A stretch of 64,000 nt of DNA from Dokdonella fugitiva (GTDB lineage: Bacteria > Pseudomonadota > Gammaproteobacteria > Xanthomonadales > Rhodanobacteraceae), in contig NZ_JACGXL010000006.1 in NCBI RefSeq assembly GCF_014138265.1, positions 62,001-126,000 of the forward strand, given 5' to 3'. Positions 53,897-63,615 of this stretch are shown here, in pieces. Position numbers and translations under genes: made by a program. The notes under the pieces are model-generated. The model saw only the letters and a program-made list of their open reading frames with translations. It did no database searches and had not been told where the DNA came from. Each line of letters begins with the position of its first letter. Positions within the stretch are counted from its first letter, which is position 1.

Positions 53897-54112
53897 ATGC
53901 CGATCATCCGCATCGAGATCACGCGCGAAGGCGCGACCGCCGCGCAGAAGGCGGCACTCATCCGCGGCGCGACCACGCTCGTCGCCGACGTGCTCGGCAA
54001 GGACCCGGCGCTCACCTTCGTCGTCATCGACGAAGTCGACACCGGCAACTGGGGCGTCGCCGGCGAACCGGTCGCCGTACTGCGCACGCGACGCTCCGCG
54101 GAGGCGGGCTGA
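53897..54112 (+). CDS. 4-oxalocrotonate tautomerase family protein
   Basis: The product is 71 residues, the usual size. Pro follows the initiator Met (MPIIRIEITREGATAAQKA), which after Met removal is the catalytic base Pro1. The C-terminal strand includes TFVVIDEVDTGNWGVAG, fitting the family's Trp-containing active site. It overlaps the next gene by one base (TGATG). Confidence 0.92.
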   Translation: MPIIRIEITREGATAAQKAALIRGATTLVADVLGKDPALTFVVIDEVDTGNWGVAGEPVAVLRTRRSAEAG

Positions 54113-54498
54113 TGGACGCGCGAGGCGAAGTCGTACTCGCGCTCGACGACTACTTCGACGGCCTCCACCACAGCGACACGGCGCGCTTGCGCCGCGTGTT
54201 CCATCCGGCCGCGCTGTACGCGTGCGCGACCGACGGCAGCCTGCTGCTGCGCACGATGGACGAGTATTTCCCGGTCGTCGACGCGCGGCCGTCGCCGGCG
54301 AGCCGCGGCGAGCCGCGCCACGATCGCATCGTCTCGATCGAGTTCGCCGGCCCGGTCACCGCGTTCGCGCGCGTCGAATGCGCGATCGCGCCGAAGGCGT
54401 TCGTCGACTTCCTCACCCTCGTCCGGCTCGACGGACGCTGGCGCATCCTGTCGAAGGTGTTCCACTACGAGCGCATGGACGAACGCGCGTCGCGCTGA
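54112..54498 (+). CDS. NTF2-like (putative lumazine-binding/SnoaL) protein
   Basis: The product is 128 residues with VVLALDDYFDGLHHSDTARL and FHPAALYACATDGSL, then DFLTLVRLDGRWRILSKVFH at the end. This is the cone-shaped NTF2-like fold of the 'putative lumazine-binding' family. It starts on the tautomerase stop (TGATG) and is the third gene of the GST unit. Catalytic role unknown. The 155-base gap after it has only a TATGTT -10-like word near 54601 before the pirin gene. Confidence 0.82.
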   Translation: MDARGEVVLALDDYFDGLHHSDTARLRRVFHPAALYACATDGSLLLRTMDEYFPVVDARPSPASRGEPRHDRIVSIEFAGPVTAFARVECAIAPKAFVDFLTLVRLDGRWRILSKVFHYERMDERASR

Positions 54499-54653
54499 AG
54501 GGTCGCGGCTTCGGCGAGGCCGGAGCCGCGGGTTGCATCGTTTCCCATGGGCAACGGCGCGTCGCGGCCGTGGGCACTACTGCGGCGCGGCGCGCGGCCC
54601 TATGTTGGTTCTCCGGGAAGGCCGCCCGATCGGGCCGGCCAGCGGAGATCGTG

Positions 54654-55526
54654 ATGAAGAAGGTTCTTGCCGTGCAGGCCGCACCGCGGCCGCATTGGGT
54701 TGGCGACGGGTTTCCCGCGCGCTCGATGTTCTCCTACGACAGCCATGGCCAGGCGCTCAGCCCGTTCCTGCTGCTCGACTACGCGGGGCCGATGACGTTC
54801 GACCCGGCGACGCGTCCGCGCGGCGTCGGCGCGCATCCGCACCGCGGCTTCGAGACGGTCACGATCGTCTACGAAGGCGAGGTCGCGCACCGCGACTCGA
54901 CCGGCGCCGGCGGGCAGATCGGCCCCGGCGACGTGCAGTGGATGACCGCGGCGTCGGGCATCCTGCACGAGGAGTTCCACTCCGAGGCGTTCACGCGCAG
55001 CGGCGGCCTGCTCGAGATGGTGCAGCTGTGGGTGAACCTGCCGGCGAAGGACAAGATGTCCGCGCCGGGCTACCAGGGCCTGCTCGACGCCGACATCCCG
55101 CGCGTCGCGCTGCCCGGCGACGCGGGCAGCGTGCGCGTGATCGCTGGGGAATACGCGGGGCGTCGCGGTCCGGCGCGCACGTTCACGCCGATCGACGTCT
55201 GGGACGTGCGCCTCGCCGGCGGTCGCCGCGCGACGTTCGAGCTGCGCGACGGCCACACGACCGCACTCGTCGTGCTGCGCGGAGCCGTGCTCGTCAACGG
55301 CGAGCAGGTCGCGCGCGAAGCGCAGCTCGTCGTGTTCGACCGTGCCGGCACGACGGTCGAGGTCGAGGCGAACGGCGATGCGACGATCCTGCTGCTCGCG
55401 GGTGAACCGATCGACGAACCGATCGTCGGCTACGGCCCGTTCGTGATGAACACGGCGGCCGAGATCCAGCAGGCGATCGACGACTTCAACGGCGGGCGTT
55501 TCGGGCGCATCGGCCACGCCGCCTGA
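54654..55526 (+). CDS. pirin family protein
   Basis: The product is 290 residues, a bicupin. The N-terminal metal site is in GAHPHRGFETVTIVYEGEVAH with a further His/Glu in ILHEEFHSE; FSYDSHGQALSPFLLLD is also typical. Pirins are iron-binding and some act as quercetinases or redox sensors. Convergent with the CadC-like regulator gene, 12 bases between stops. Confidence 0.93.
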   Translation: MKKVLAVQAAPRPHWVGDGFPARSMFSYDSHGQALSPFLLLDYAGPMTFDPATRPRGVGAHPHRGFETVTIVYEGEVAHRDSTGAGGQIGPGDVQWMTAASGILHEEFHSEAFTRSGGLLEMVQLWVNLPAKDKMSAPGYQGLLDADIPRVALPGDAGSVRVIAGEYAGRRGPARTFTPIDVWDVRLAGGRRATFELRDGHTTALVVLRGAVLVNGEQVAREAQLVVFDRAGTTVEVEANGDATILLLAGEPIDEPIVGYGPFVMNTAAEIQQAIDDFNGGRFGRIGHAA

Positions 55527-55538
55527 GCCGCGTCGCAC

Positions 55539-57713
55539 TCACGGTTGCGTCGATGCCGGCGTCTGCGCGAGCGACGCCGGCGCCGCGTCCGCGTGTGCGA
55601 CGACGAGCGCCTGGAACGCGGGCTGCGCGCGGATGCGGTCCCAGGCGGGATCGCGCTGCAGCAACGCGGGCGACACCGACCGTCCGGCCGGCGCGTCGAG
55701 CAGGCGGCGCAGCAGCGCGATCGCCGAGTCCGCGTCGCCGACGCGCGCATACGTTTCGGCGAGCGCGTTGAGGTACGGCGCACCGCTGAACATGTCCGCG
55801 GCGAACGGCATCTGCTCGGTCGCGCGGCGCGCCGATTCGATCGCTTCGCCGCGCTGCCCGAGGCCCGCGCGCGCGAGGCCGAGCGCGCTCGCGACGTAGA
55901 AGCCGCGCGGACGCTCGTGCAGCGCGCTTTCGGCTTCGACCGCCGCGCGTTCGTAGTCTGCACGCGCGGCCGCGGCGTCGCCGGCCAGCGCGTGCGCGTT
56001 GGCGCGCAGCAGGCTGACCGGCACCGAGCTCATGAACGGATCCTCGATCCAGTCATCCTTGCTCGCGGCGAGCACCGCGAGCGCGCGCACCGCGTCGCGG
56101 TCGAGCCAGGCGAGGCGATAGCGCGCGACGGTGAGCACGCCGGTCGAGTCCGGATCGTCCGGCGCGTTCGCGAGCGTCGCGCGCGCGGCGTCGATCTCGC
56201 CCGCGCACAGGTGCGTGAGCGCCTTGTACGCGACCACGCGATAGCCGGCGGGATCGACCGCGAGCGCACGGTTGTATTCCTGTTCCGCCTCGGCGTAGCG
56301 GCGCACCTGTGCGAGCGTGTTGCCCCGCTCGGTGAACCACAGCGGGTTGCGCGGATCGCGCAACTGCGCCTGCGCGAGCCCGGCGAGCGCGTCGTCGAAC
56401 TTGCCCTGGCGTCGATGGATGAAAGCGATCGCGCCGCGCACCGCGGCGTCGCTCGGCAGCGCGCGCTCGGCCTGTTCGAACTCGGCCAGCGCGCCCGCGT
56501 AGTCCCAACGGCCCCAGTAGCGCACGTAGCCCATCGCCAAGTGCGCCTGCGGCAGGTCCGCCTGCAACGCCTCGCGTGCGAGGCGCTCGGCGTCGTCGAC
56601 GCGATCGGCCGGGGCGAGGCCGAACCACGCGGCGTAGATCTCGAGGAACGCGAGACGCGCCTTGGCGAGCGCGAAGTCCGGATCGCGCGCGATCGCCTGG
56701 CGGTAGAGCTCCGCAGCGCGCTCGAACGTCTCCTTCGCGTTCGAGCGGCCCTGCTCGACCTGCGTGGCCGGATACTCGGCCTTGAGGAACAGGTCGTACG
56801 CTTGCGCGTCCGCGGTCGGCGCGCGCGCGAGGCGGCTCGCCTCGGCCGGCTGCAAGGTCGCCTGCAGCGCCTCGGCGACGCGCGTCGCGACGTCGGATTC
56901 GATCTCGAAGATGTTGGCGAACGGCCGCGTGTACGCCTGCGCCCACAAGTGCGCATCGGTGCGCGCGTCGATGAGCTGCACGTTGATGAGCACGCGGTCG
57001 CCGTCCTTCTGCACGCTGCCCTCGAGCACGGTCGCGACGCCGAACCGGCGGCCGATCGCGCGCAGGTCGCCGGGGCGGCTCGCGACGTCGCGCATCGAGG
57101 TGCGCGAGATCACGCGCAAGTCGGCGATGCCGGCGAGCCGGGTCAGGATCATGTCCTGCACGCCGCTCGCGAAATAGGCGTTCTCGGGATCGGAGCTGAG
57201 GCTCGCGAACGGCAGCACGGCGATCGAGCGCGCGGGGACCTCCGTGACGGGCGGCGCGGCGACGTGCGTGAAGTGCCAGCCGAGCGCGCCGATCGCGGCG
57301 ACGGCGATGGCGAGTGCGGCGGCCCGCAGGGCGCGCCTGTGCGGTCGCGGCGCGGTCGGCGGCGTAGGCGAAACGCCCGGCGCCGGGCCGTCAGCGACGT
57401 CGGCGATGAAGCGGTAGCCGCGCCCGCGCACGGTCTCGATGTAGCGCGCCGTCTCTCCCTCGTCGCCGAGGATCTTGCGCAGCGCGCTCACGCGCGAGGT
57501 GAGGCTGTGCTCCTCGACGATCGTGTCCGGCCAGACCGTCTCGACGAGCTCGTCGCGGCTGCGCAGGTGGCCCGCGCCCTCGACCAGCGCGAGCAGCAGG
57601 TCGAACTGCTTCACGGTCAGGGCGACCGGCACTCCCTCGCGCGAAAGGCGGCGTTCGTCGACTTCGAGCTGGAACGGGCCGAAACGATGTATCCGGTTGT
57701 TTTGCTGACCCAT
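55539..57713 (-). CDS. CadC-like membrane-bound transcriptional regulator with TPR domain
   Basis: The product is 724 residues. It has an OmpR-type winged helix at the N-terminus (about 8-105, with LTVKQFDLLLALVEG and YIETVRGRGYRFIADV), one transmembrane helix (about 130-150) and a periplasmic TolB-like/FlgO-like segment beginning SIAVLPFASLSSDPENAYF. TPR repeats run to the end. This one-component ToxR/CadC layout is common in Xanthomonadales. GAGAAG precedes the ATG. It is divergent from an exported FG-GAP gene, a possible target. Confidence 0.92.
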   Translation of the reverse strand: MGQQNNRIHRFGPFQLEVDERRLSREGVPVALTVKQFDLLLALVEGAGHLRSRDELVETVWPDTIVEEHSLTSRVSALRKILGDEGETARYIETVRGRGYRFIADVADGPAPGVSPTPPTAPRPHRRALRAAALAIAVAAIGALGWHFTHVAAPPVTEVPARSIAVLPFASLSSDPENAYFASGVQDMILTRLAGIADLRVISRTSMRDVASRPGDLRAIGRRFGVATVLEGSVQKDGDRVLINVQLIDARTDAHLWAQAYTRPFANIFEIESDVATRVAEALQATLQPAEASRLARAPTADAQAYDLFLKAEYPATQVEQGRSNAKETFERAAELYRQAIARDPDFALAKARLAFLEIYAAWFGLAPADRVDDAERLAREALQADLPQAHLAMGYVRYWGRWDYAGALAEFEQAERALPSDAAVRGAIAFIHRRQGKFDDALAGLAQAQLRDPRNPLWFTERGNTLAQVRRYAEAEQEYNRALAVDPAGYRVVAYKALTHLCAGEIDAARATLANAPDDPDSTGVLTVARYRLAWLDRDAVRALAVLAASKDDWIEDPFMSSVPVSLLRANAHALAGDAAAARADYERAAVEAESALHERPRGFYVASALGLARAGLGQRGEAIESARRATEQMPFAADMFSGAPYLNALAETYARVGDADSAIALLRRLLDAPAGRSVSPALLQRDPAWDRIRAQPAFQALVVAHADAAPASLAQTPASTQP

Positions 57714-57845
57714 TCTTCTCGAATCGACGCGTGGCGGGACGAAAACGGGAGGCAAAATGCACGATCGCGAGAGGCTGGCCGCGCGGTGCGCCCGTACTTT
57801 AGCGCAGATGCCCGCCCGGGCCGGACCTGAACGAGGACACCTGAC

Positions 57846-59180
57846 GTGAACGCCCCGCACACCTGCCGACTCGCCGCCGCCGCCCTGCTCGCCGCCTTCG
57901 CGGCCATGCCCGCGCGCGCGGCGTCCGCCGCGCCACGCGTGTCCGCCGCACCGGACTGGACGACCGCGCTCGACTGGCTCGAACAGAAGATCCCGGCGCC
58001 CGAGCCGGTCGGCATCGAGGCGTTCGGCAGCGCGGTCGCGGTGCAGGGCGACACGGCGTTCGTATCCGCGCCGAAGCACCCGCAGGGACCATCGGGTGGG
58101 CAGGGCATCGTCTACGTCTACCACTACGCCGACGGCGCGTGGTCGCTCGTGCAGTCGCTCACCGCGGACGACGCCGCGCCGGGCGACGAGTTCGGCAACG
58201 CGATCGCGCTGCAGGGGTCGACCGCGATGATCGCGACGCACTTCGCGGCGATCGGCGGCCTTCCCCAGGCCGGCGCGGTCTACGTGTTCCACTACGACGG
58301 CACGCAATGGCTGCAGGCGCAGAAGCTCGTCGCGGACACGCCGGTGCTGGTCGCGAACTTCGGCGATTCGGTCGCGCTCGACGGCACGACCGCCGTGATC
58401 GGCGCGAGCAACGAACACGGCGCCGCGCAGGAGCCGTCGGTCGGCGCCGCGTACGTGTTCACCGCCGACGCGAACGGGACCTGGACGCAGGCGCAGCGCC
58501 TCGCCTCGGCCAATCCGCACCACTGGGACCTGTTCGGCATCGCGGTCGGCCTCGCCGGCGACACGATCATGGTCGGCGTGTCGCAGGAGACCTGGGTCGA
58601 CCAGACCTCGGGTCCGGGCCCCGGCGCGGTGCACGTGTTCTCGCGCGACGCCGGCACGTGGGGCGAAACCGCCGTGCTGCTGGCGGACGACGGCGTCGAC
58701 GGCGACTACTTCGGCGAGATGCTCGCGTTCGACGGCCAGACGCTCGTCGTCGGCGCGCCCGCGGTGAGCAACTACCAGGGCGCGGCGTACGTCTACACGC
58801 TGTCGCGCGGCGACTGGACGCAGCGCCAGAAGCTCGTCGCGACCGAGGCCGAGGACACCGCGTTCTTCGCGCGCTCGATCGCCCTCGCCGGCGACCGGCT
58901 CGTGTTCGGCGCGCCCGGCGCGAGCGCGGGCGAGACGCCGTTCGCCGGCGCCGCCTACTTGTTCGCGGCGAGCGGTGGCACGTGGTCGCAGAGCGCGCGC
59001 TTCACCGCGAGCGACGCGATGCTCGGCGACTACCTCGGCTTCGCGGTCGGCCTCGCCGACGATGCGCACGTCGTGGTCGGCGCGACGCACGACCTCGACG
59101 ACGGCCAGAACCTGCCGGGCGCGATCTACGCCTACAGCTCGGATTCGATCTTCGTCGACGGCTTCGAAGGCAGCCGCTGA
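57846..59180 (+). CDS. secreted integrin-alpha-like FG-GAP repeat protein ending in IFVDGFEGSR
   Basis: The product is 444 residues from a GTG. It has a signal peptide (about 1-26) and about seven repeats of FG-GAP type, such as DEFGNAIALQGSTAMIATHF, FGDSVALDGTTAVIGAS and DYFGEMLAFDGQTLVVGAP, each followed by a GAAYVF / GAVYVF strand. This gives a seven-bladed propeller like integrin alpha chains. The C-terminus SIFVDGFEGSR matches the motif of two other proteins in the window. It is divergent from the CadC-like regulator. Confidence 0.9.
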   Translation: MNAPHTCRLAAAALLAAFAAMPARAASAAPRVSAAPDWTTALDWLEQKIPAPEPVGIEAFGSAVAVQGDTAFVSAPKHPQGPSGGQGIVYVYHYADGAWSLVQSLTADDAAPGDEFGNAIALQGSTAMIATHFAAIGGLPQAGAVYVFHYDGTQWLQAQKLVADTPVLVANFGDSVALDGTTAVIGASNEHGAAQEPSVGAAYVFTADANGTWTQAQRLASANPHHWDLFGIAVGLAGDTIMVGVSQETWVDQTSGPGPGAVHVFSRDAGTWGETAVLLADDGVDGDYFGEMLAFDGQTLVVGAPAVSNYQGAAYVYTLSRGDWTQRQKLVATEAEDTAFFARSIALAGDRLVFGAPGASAGETPFAGAAYLFAASGGTWSQSARFTASDAMLGDYLGFAVGLADDAHVVVGATHDLDDGQNLPGAIYAYSSDSIFVDGFEGSR

Positions 59181-59191
59181 CCGCGGGCGAT

Positions 59192-59216
59192 CCGGCACCG
59201 CGTCGCGCGGTGCCGG
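59192..59216. terminator. perfect hairpin between convergent genes (bidirectional terminator candidate)
   Basis: CCGGCACCGCG, TCG, CGCGGTGCCGG forms an 11-bp perfect stem with a three-base loop. It is centred between the ends of the FG-GAP gene and glnS, so it could serve both. No T tracts flank it. Confidence 0.65.
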
Positions 59217-59228
59217 AGGCGCGCGGGG

Positions 59229-60962
<1,734 letters not shown>

Positions 60963-61065
60963 GGTCAGCGCCGCGGCTGGCGGCGTCCGGTCGAAGTTAA
61001 ACCACCAGTCTAGCAGGGTCGGGAAAGCGCGTTCCTGCCGCCGGCGAGGGCCCGTCGAGCGCGAA

Positions 61066-61380
61066 TCAGACCTCGGCGAGGCTGACGCTGCGCACGCCGG
61101 GCAGGGTGCGCAGGCGCAGGCGGACCGGGCCGCGCACGTCGCGGATGTCGACCACGCTTTCGTGCTGGGTCGCCTCGATCAGGCCGCGGTCGACGAGAGC
61201 CGCCGCGACCGTGCGCACCGGGCGCATGAGGTCCTGCCAGCGCCAGCCGAGGCGGGTGCCGAGCAGGTGCGCCGCCTCGCTCGGGCAGATGCTGCGTCCC
61301 GGACCGCGCTCGTAGAGCAGCTCCATGAGGCATTCGCGGATGCGCTCGGCCAGCAGGTCGTCTTGGAACGGCAGGTTCAT
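61066..61380 (-). CDS. DUF3253 domain protein
   Basis: The product is 104 residues from this ATG (an earlier ATG at 61416 would add 12). It has ELLYERGPGRSICPSEAAHLL, WRWQDLMRPVRTVAAALVD and RGPVRLRL, which match the small DUF3253 family, probably a winged-helix fold. Function unknown. On the minus strand TATTAT at about 61446-61451 is a plausible -10 box some 35-70 bases upstream. Confidence 0.82.
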   Translation of the reverse strand: MNLPFQDDLLAERIRECLMELLYERGPGRSICPSEAAHLLGTRLGWRWQDLMRPVRTVAAALVDRGLIEATQHESVVDIRDVRGPVRLRLRTLPGVRSVSLAEV

Positions 61381-61445
61381 CCTGTAGCTCTGCACCGGCT
61401 GCACGCCCTCGGGCATCGGGGTCGCGGGCCGGCGGCAATGGCCGG

Positions 61446-61451
61446 CATAAT
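61446..61451. promoter_or_regulatory. overlapping divergent -10 words
   Basis: On the plus strand CATAAT is followed by six bases and an ATG (61458); on the minus strand nearly the same bases read TATTAT and face the DUF3253 gene. One AT-rich island may thus serve both divergent genes. Confidence 0.4.
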
Positions 61452-61565
61452 AGCCACATGCCCGCGACGGCACGTGGCGCGGTGCACCAGCCGCCACGCA
61501 AGGTCACAATCGCGGTCATCCGGCATTCACGCCGCGCCGCCGGGCGGCGGTTCCACGGGACGGGC

Positions 61566-61829
61566 ATGAAGATCGTCTATCGTGCGGAAAACATCATCGA
61601 CGCGAACCTAGTCAAGGGCGCGCTCGAGATCGAGGGGATCACCGCGTTCGTCAGCGGCGAGTACCTCACCGGCGCCGCCGGCGAACTGCCCTGCTGGAAC
61701 CTCGTCGCGGTCATGGTCGCCGACCATGACGTCGAACGCGCCGCGCCGATCGCCGGCCGCATCGACCTCGCCCTGCGCGAGCAGCGCGCGCAGAACGACG
61801 GCCTCGCCGGCGAGGCGCTGCCGGCCTGA
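61566..61829 (+). CDS. DUF2007 domain protein (putative signal-transducing protein)
   Basis: The product is 87 residues and begins MKIVYRAENIIDANLVKGAL, the DUF2007 opening, with ITAFVSGEYLTGAAGELP and WNLVAVMVADHDVERA. The family is small and GlnB-like in fold, with no proven role. The in-frame ATG at 61458 would add 36 basic, non-conserved residues but sits at leaderless distance from CATAAT, so both starts are kept in mind. Confidence 0.85.
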   Translation: MKIVYRAENIIDANLVKGALEIEGITAFVSGEYLTGAAGELPCWNLVAVMVADHDVERAAPIAGRIDLALREQRAQNDGLAGEALPA

Positions 61830-61857
61830 GCCGCCTTCCTCGCATTCCGGAAATCCC

Positions 61858-62523
61858 ATGTCCGCCAGACCCTTGCTGATCATCGGCAACAAGAACTATT
61901 CCTCGTGGTCGCTGCGGCCGTGGCTGCTGCTGCGCCACCACGGCGTCGCGTTCGACGAACACCGCCTGCTGCTCGACACGCCGGCGTTCGCGCGCGAGAT
62001 CGGCGACTGGTCGCCGAATCGCAGCGTGCCCGCGCTGCGCCACGGTGATCTCGTCGTGTGGGACTCGATCGCGATCTGCGAGTACGTGAACGAGACCTTC
62101 CTCGACGGCGCGGGCTGGCCGCGCGACGCCGCGGCGCGCGCGGTCGCGCGGTCGGTCGCGGCGGAGATGCATTCGGGTTTCCGCGCGTTGCGCACGCGCA
62201 TGCCGATGAACGCGCGTCGTCGCGTGCGCGGCTTCGCCTATGCCGATGACGTGCGCGCGGACATCGCGCGCGTGTTCGCGATCTGGCGTGACTGCCGCGC
62301 GCGCTTCGGTGCCACGTCGGGCCCGTTCCTGTTCGGCGCATTCTCGATCGCCGACGCGATGTACGCACCCGTCGTGCTGCGTTTCGCCAGCTACGGCGTC
62401 GCGATCGAGCCGGACTTGCAGCCGTGGGTCGACGCGTTGCTCGCGTTGCCGGCGATGCAGGAATGGCTGCGCGACGGCGCGGCCGAGAGCGAGGTCGTCG
62501 CCGCGACCGAGGCGGTCGCCTGA
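61858..62523 (+). CDS. glutathione S-transferase family protein
   Basis: The product is 221 residues. The N-terminal domain is LLIIGNKNYSSWSLRPWLLL, with SPNRSVPALRHGDLVVWDSIAICEYV (cis-Pro and Ser/Glu turn; listed as two neighbouring words NRSVPALRHG and WDSIAICEYV). The C-terminal domain has FGAFSIADAMYAPVVLRF. This is the zeta-like/YfcF-type subgroup. It overlaps the EamA gene (TGATG). Confidence 0.9.
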   Translation: MSARPLLIIGNKNYSSWSLRPWLLLRHHGVAFDEHRLLLDTPAFAREIGDWSPNRSVPALRHGDLVVWDSIAICEYVNETFLDGAGWPRDAAARAVARSVAAEMHSGFRALRTRMPMNARRRVRGFAYADDVRADIARVFAIWRDCRARFGATSGPFLFGAFSIADAMYAPVVLRFASYGVAIEPDLQPWVDALLALPAMQEWLRDGAAESEVVAATEAVA

Positions 62524-63452
62524 TGCGCGACACGCACGAGATGCCGCGCCGCGCGCTGCTGCAGATGATCGTCGGCGCGATCGCGATCAGTTCGACGAGC
62601 CTGTTCGTCAAGGTCGCGCACGTCGGCCCGACCATGTCGGGCTTCTACCGCATGGGTTTCGGTGGCCTCATGCTGCTCGCCGGCCTCGTCGCGCTGCGCC
62701 AGTGGCGCCCGTTGCGCCTCGCCGAGCTCGGCTGGCTGCTCGTGCCCGGCGCCGCGTTCGCGATCGACCTCGTCATGTGGCACCGGAGCATCCTCTACGT
62801 CGGCCCTGGGCTGGCGACCCTGCTCGGCAATTTCCAAGTGTTCCTGATGGCGCTCGCGGGTTGGCTCATCTATCGCGAACGCCTCGGCTGGCATTTCCTC
62901 GCCGGCATCGCGCTCGCGTTCGTCGGCCTGTACCTGCTGGTCGGCCTCGACTGGTCCGCGGTCGGCGCGCAGTACCGGCTCGGCGTCGTGCTCGGCACCG
63001 TCACCGGCATCGCCTACGCGATCTACATGCTGTCGACGCGGCACGCGCAGCGCGCCGGCCACGTGAAGCTCGCGCCGGCGCAGCTGCTGTGCGTGAGTTC
63101 GCTGATCAGCGCGGGCGTGCTCGGCGTCGTCGCCGCGATCGAGGGCGAGTCGTTCGCGATCCCCGACGTGCAGAGCTGGTCCGCGCTGCTCAGCCTCGCG
63201 TTCTTCGGCCAGGTGTTCGGCTGGGTGCTGCTCACGCGCGCGATGCCGCAACTGCCGGCGTCGACGATCGGCTTGCTGCTCCTGCTGCAGCCGGCGCTGA
63301 GCTTCATCCTCGACGTGCTGCTGTTCGCGCGCCCGACCCGCACGCTCGACTGGGTCGGCGTCGCGCTGTCGCTGCTCGGCATCTTCATCGGCTCGTATCG
63401 TCCGTCCGCGCGCAAACCTGTGGTGCCGCCCACGGCTGCAGCGGAGCCGTAG
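62523..63452 (+). CDS. EamA/DMT-family permease
   Basis: The product is 309 residues with ten predicted helices in two EamA repeats (SSTSLFVKVAHVGPTMSGFY, then LLGNFQVFLMALAGWLIYRE; LPASTIGLLLLLQPALSFIL in the second half). It starts on the GST stop, so both are likely one unit. Substrate unknown. A second EamA gene in the window (4293-5192) is only distantly similar by eye. Confidence 0.9.
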   Translation: MRDTHEMPRRALLQMIVGAIAISSTSLFVKVAHVGPTMSGFYRMGFGGLMLLAGLVALRQWRPLRLAELGWLLVPGAAFAIDLVMWHRSILYVGPGLATLLGNFQVFLMALAGWLIYRERLGWHFLAGIALAFVGLYLLVGLDWSAVGAQYRLGVVLGTVTGIAYAIYMLSTRHAQRAGHVKLAPAQLLCVSSLISAGVLGVVAAIEGESFAIPDVQSWSALLSLAFFGQVFGWVLLTRAMPQLPASTIGLLLLLQPALSFILDVLLFARPTRTLDWVGVALSLLGIFIGSYRPSARKPVVPPTAAAEP

Positions 63453-63488
63453 GCCGTTGCGGAATCACGGCGCAACGCGCAATCACTC

Positions 63489-63526
63489 GTAGGGTGGGAC
63501 GCAGGCGCGAAGCGCCGAGCCCCACC
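63489..63526 (+). repeat. REP element upstream of the RAYT gene
   Basis: It starts with GTAG, followed by a two-part hairpin: GGTGGG pairs with CCCACC, and inside it GGCGC-GAA-GCGCC. This is the classic layout of REPs that flank RAYT genes, about 90 bases before the transposase start. It differs in stem sequence from the GTAGGAGCGGC family in bioA. Confidence 0.78.
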
Positions 63527-63615
63527 GACGCAAGCGCCGTCGCCGCCGAATTCCTACGTGCGGCCGGCAAGAATGGCCATTCCATGGAGGCCGGGCGAAG
63601 GCGCATGTTCGATGC

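Noticed and set aside
57714-59198. N-terminal extension of the CadC-like regulator on the minus strand
   Set aside because: The frame stays open, but the winged-helix domain starts right after the ATG at 57713, which has a ribosome-binding site. The extension is antisense to the FG-GAP gene.
60963-61065. tRNA gene upstream of glnS
   Set aside because: No cloverleaf or CCA end can be formed; only spacer sequence is present.
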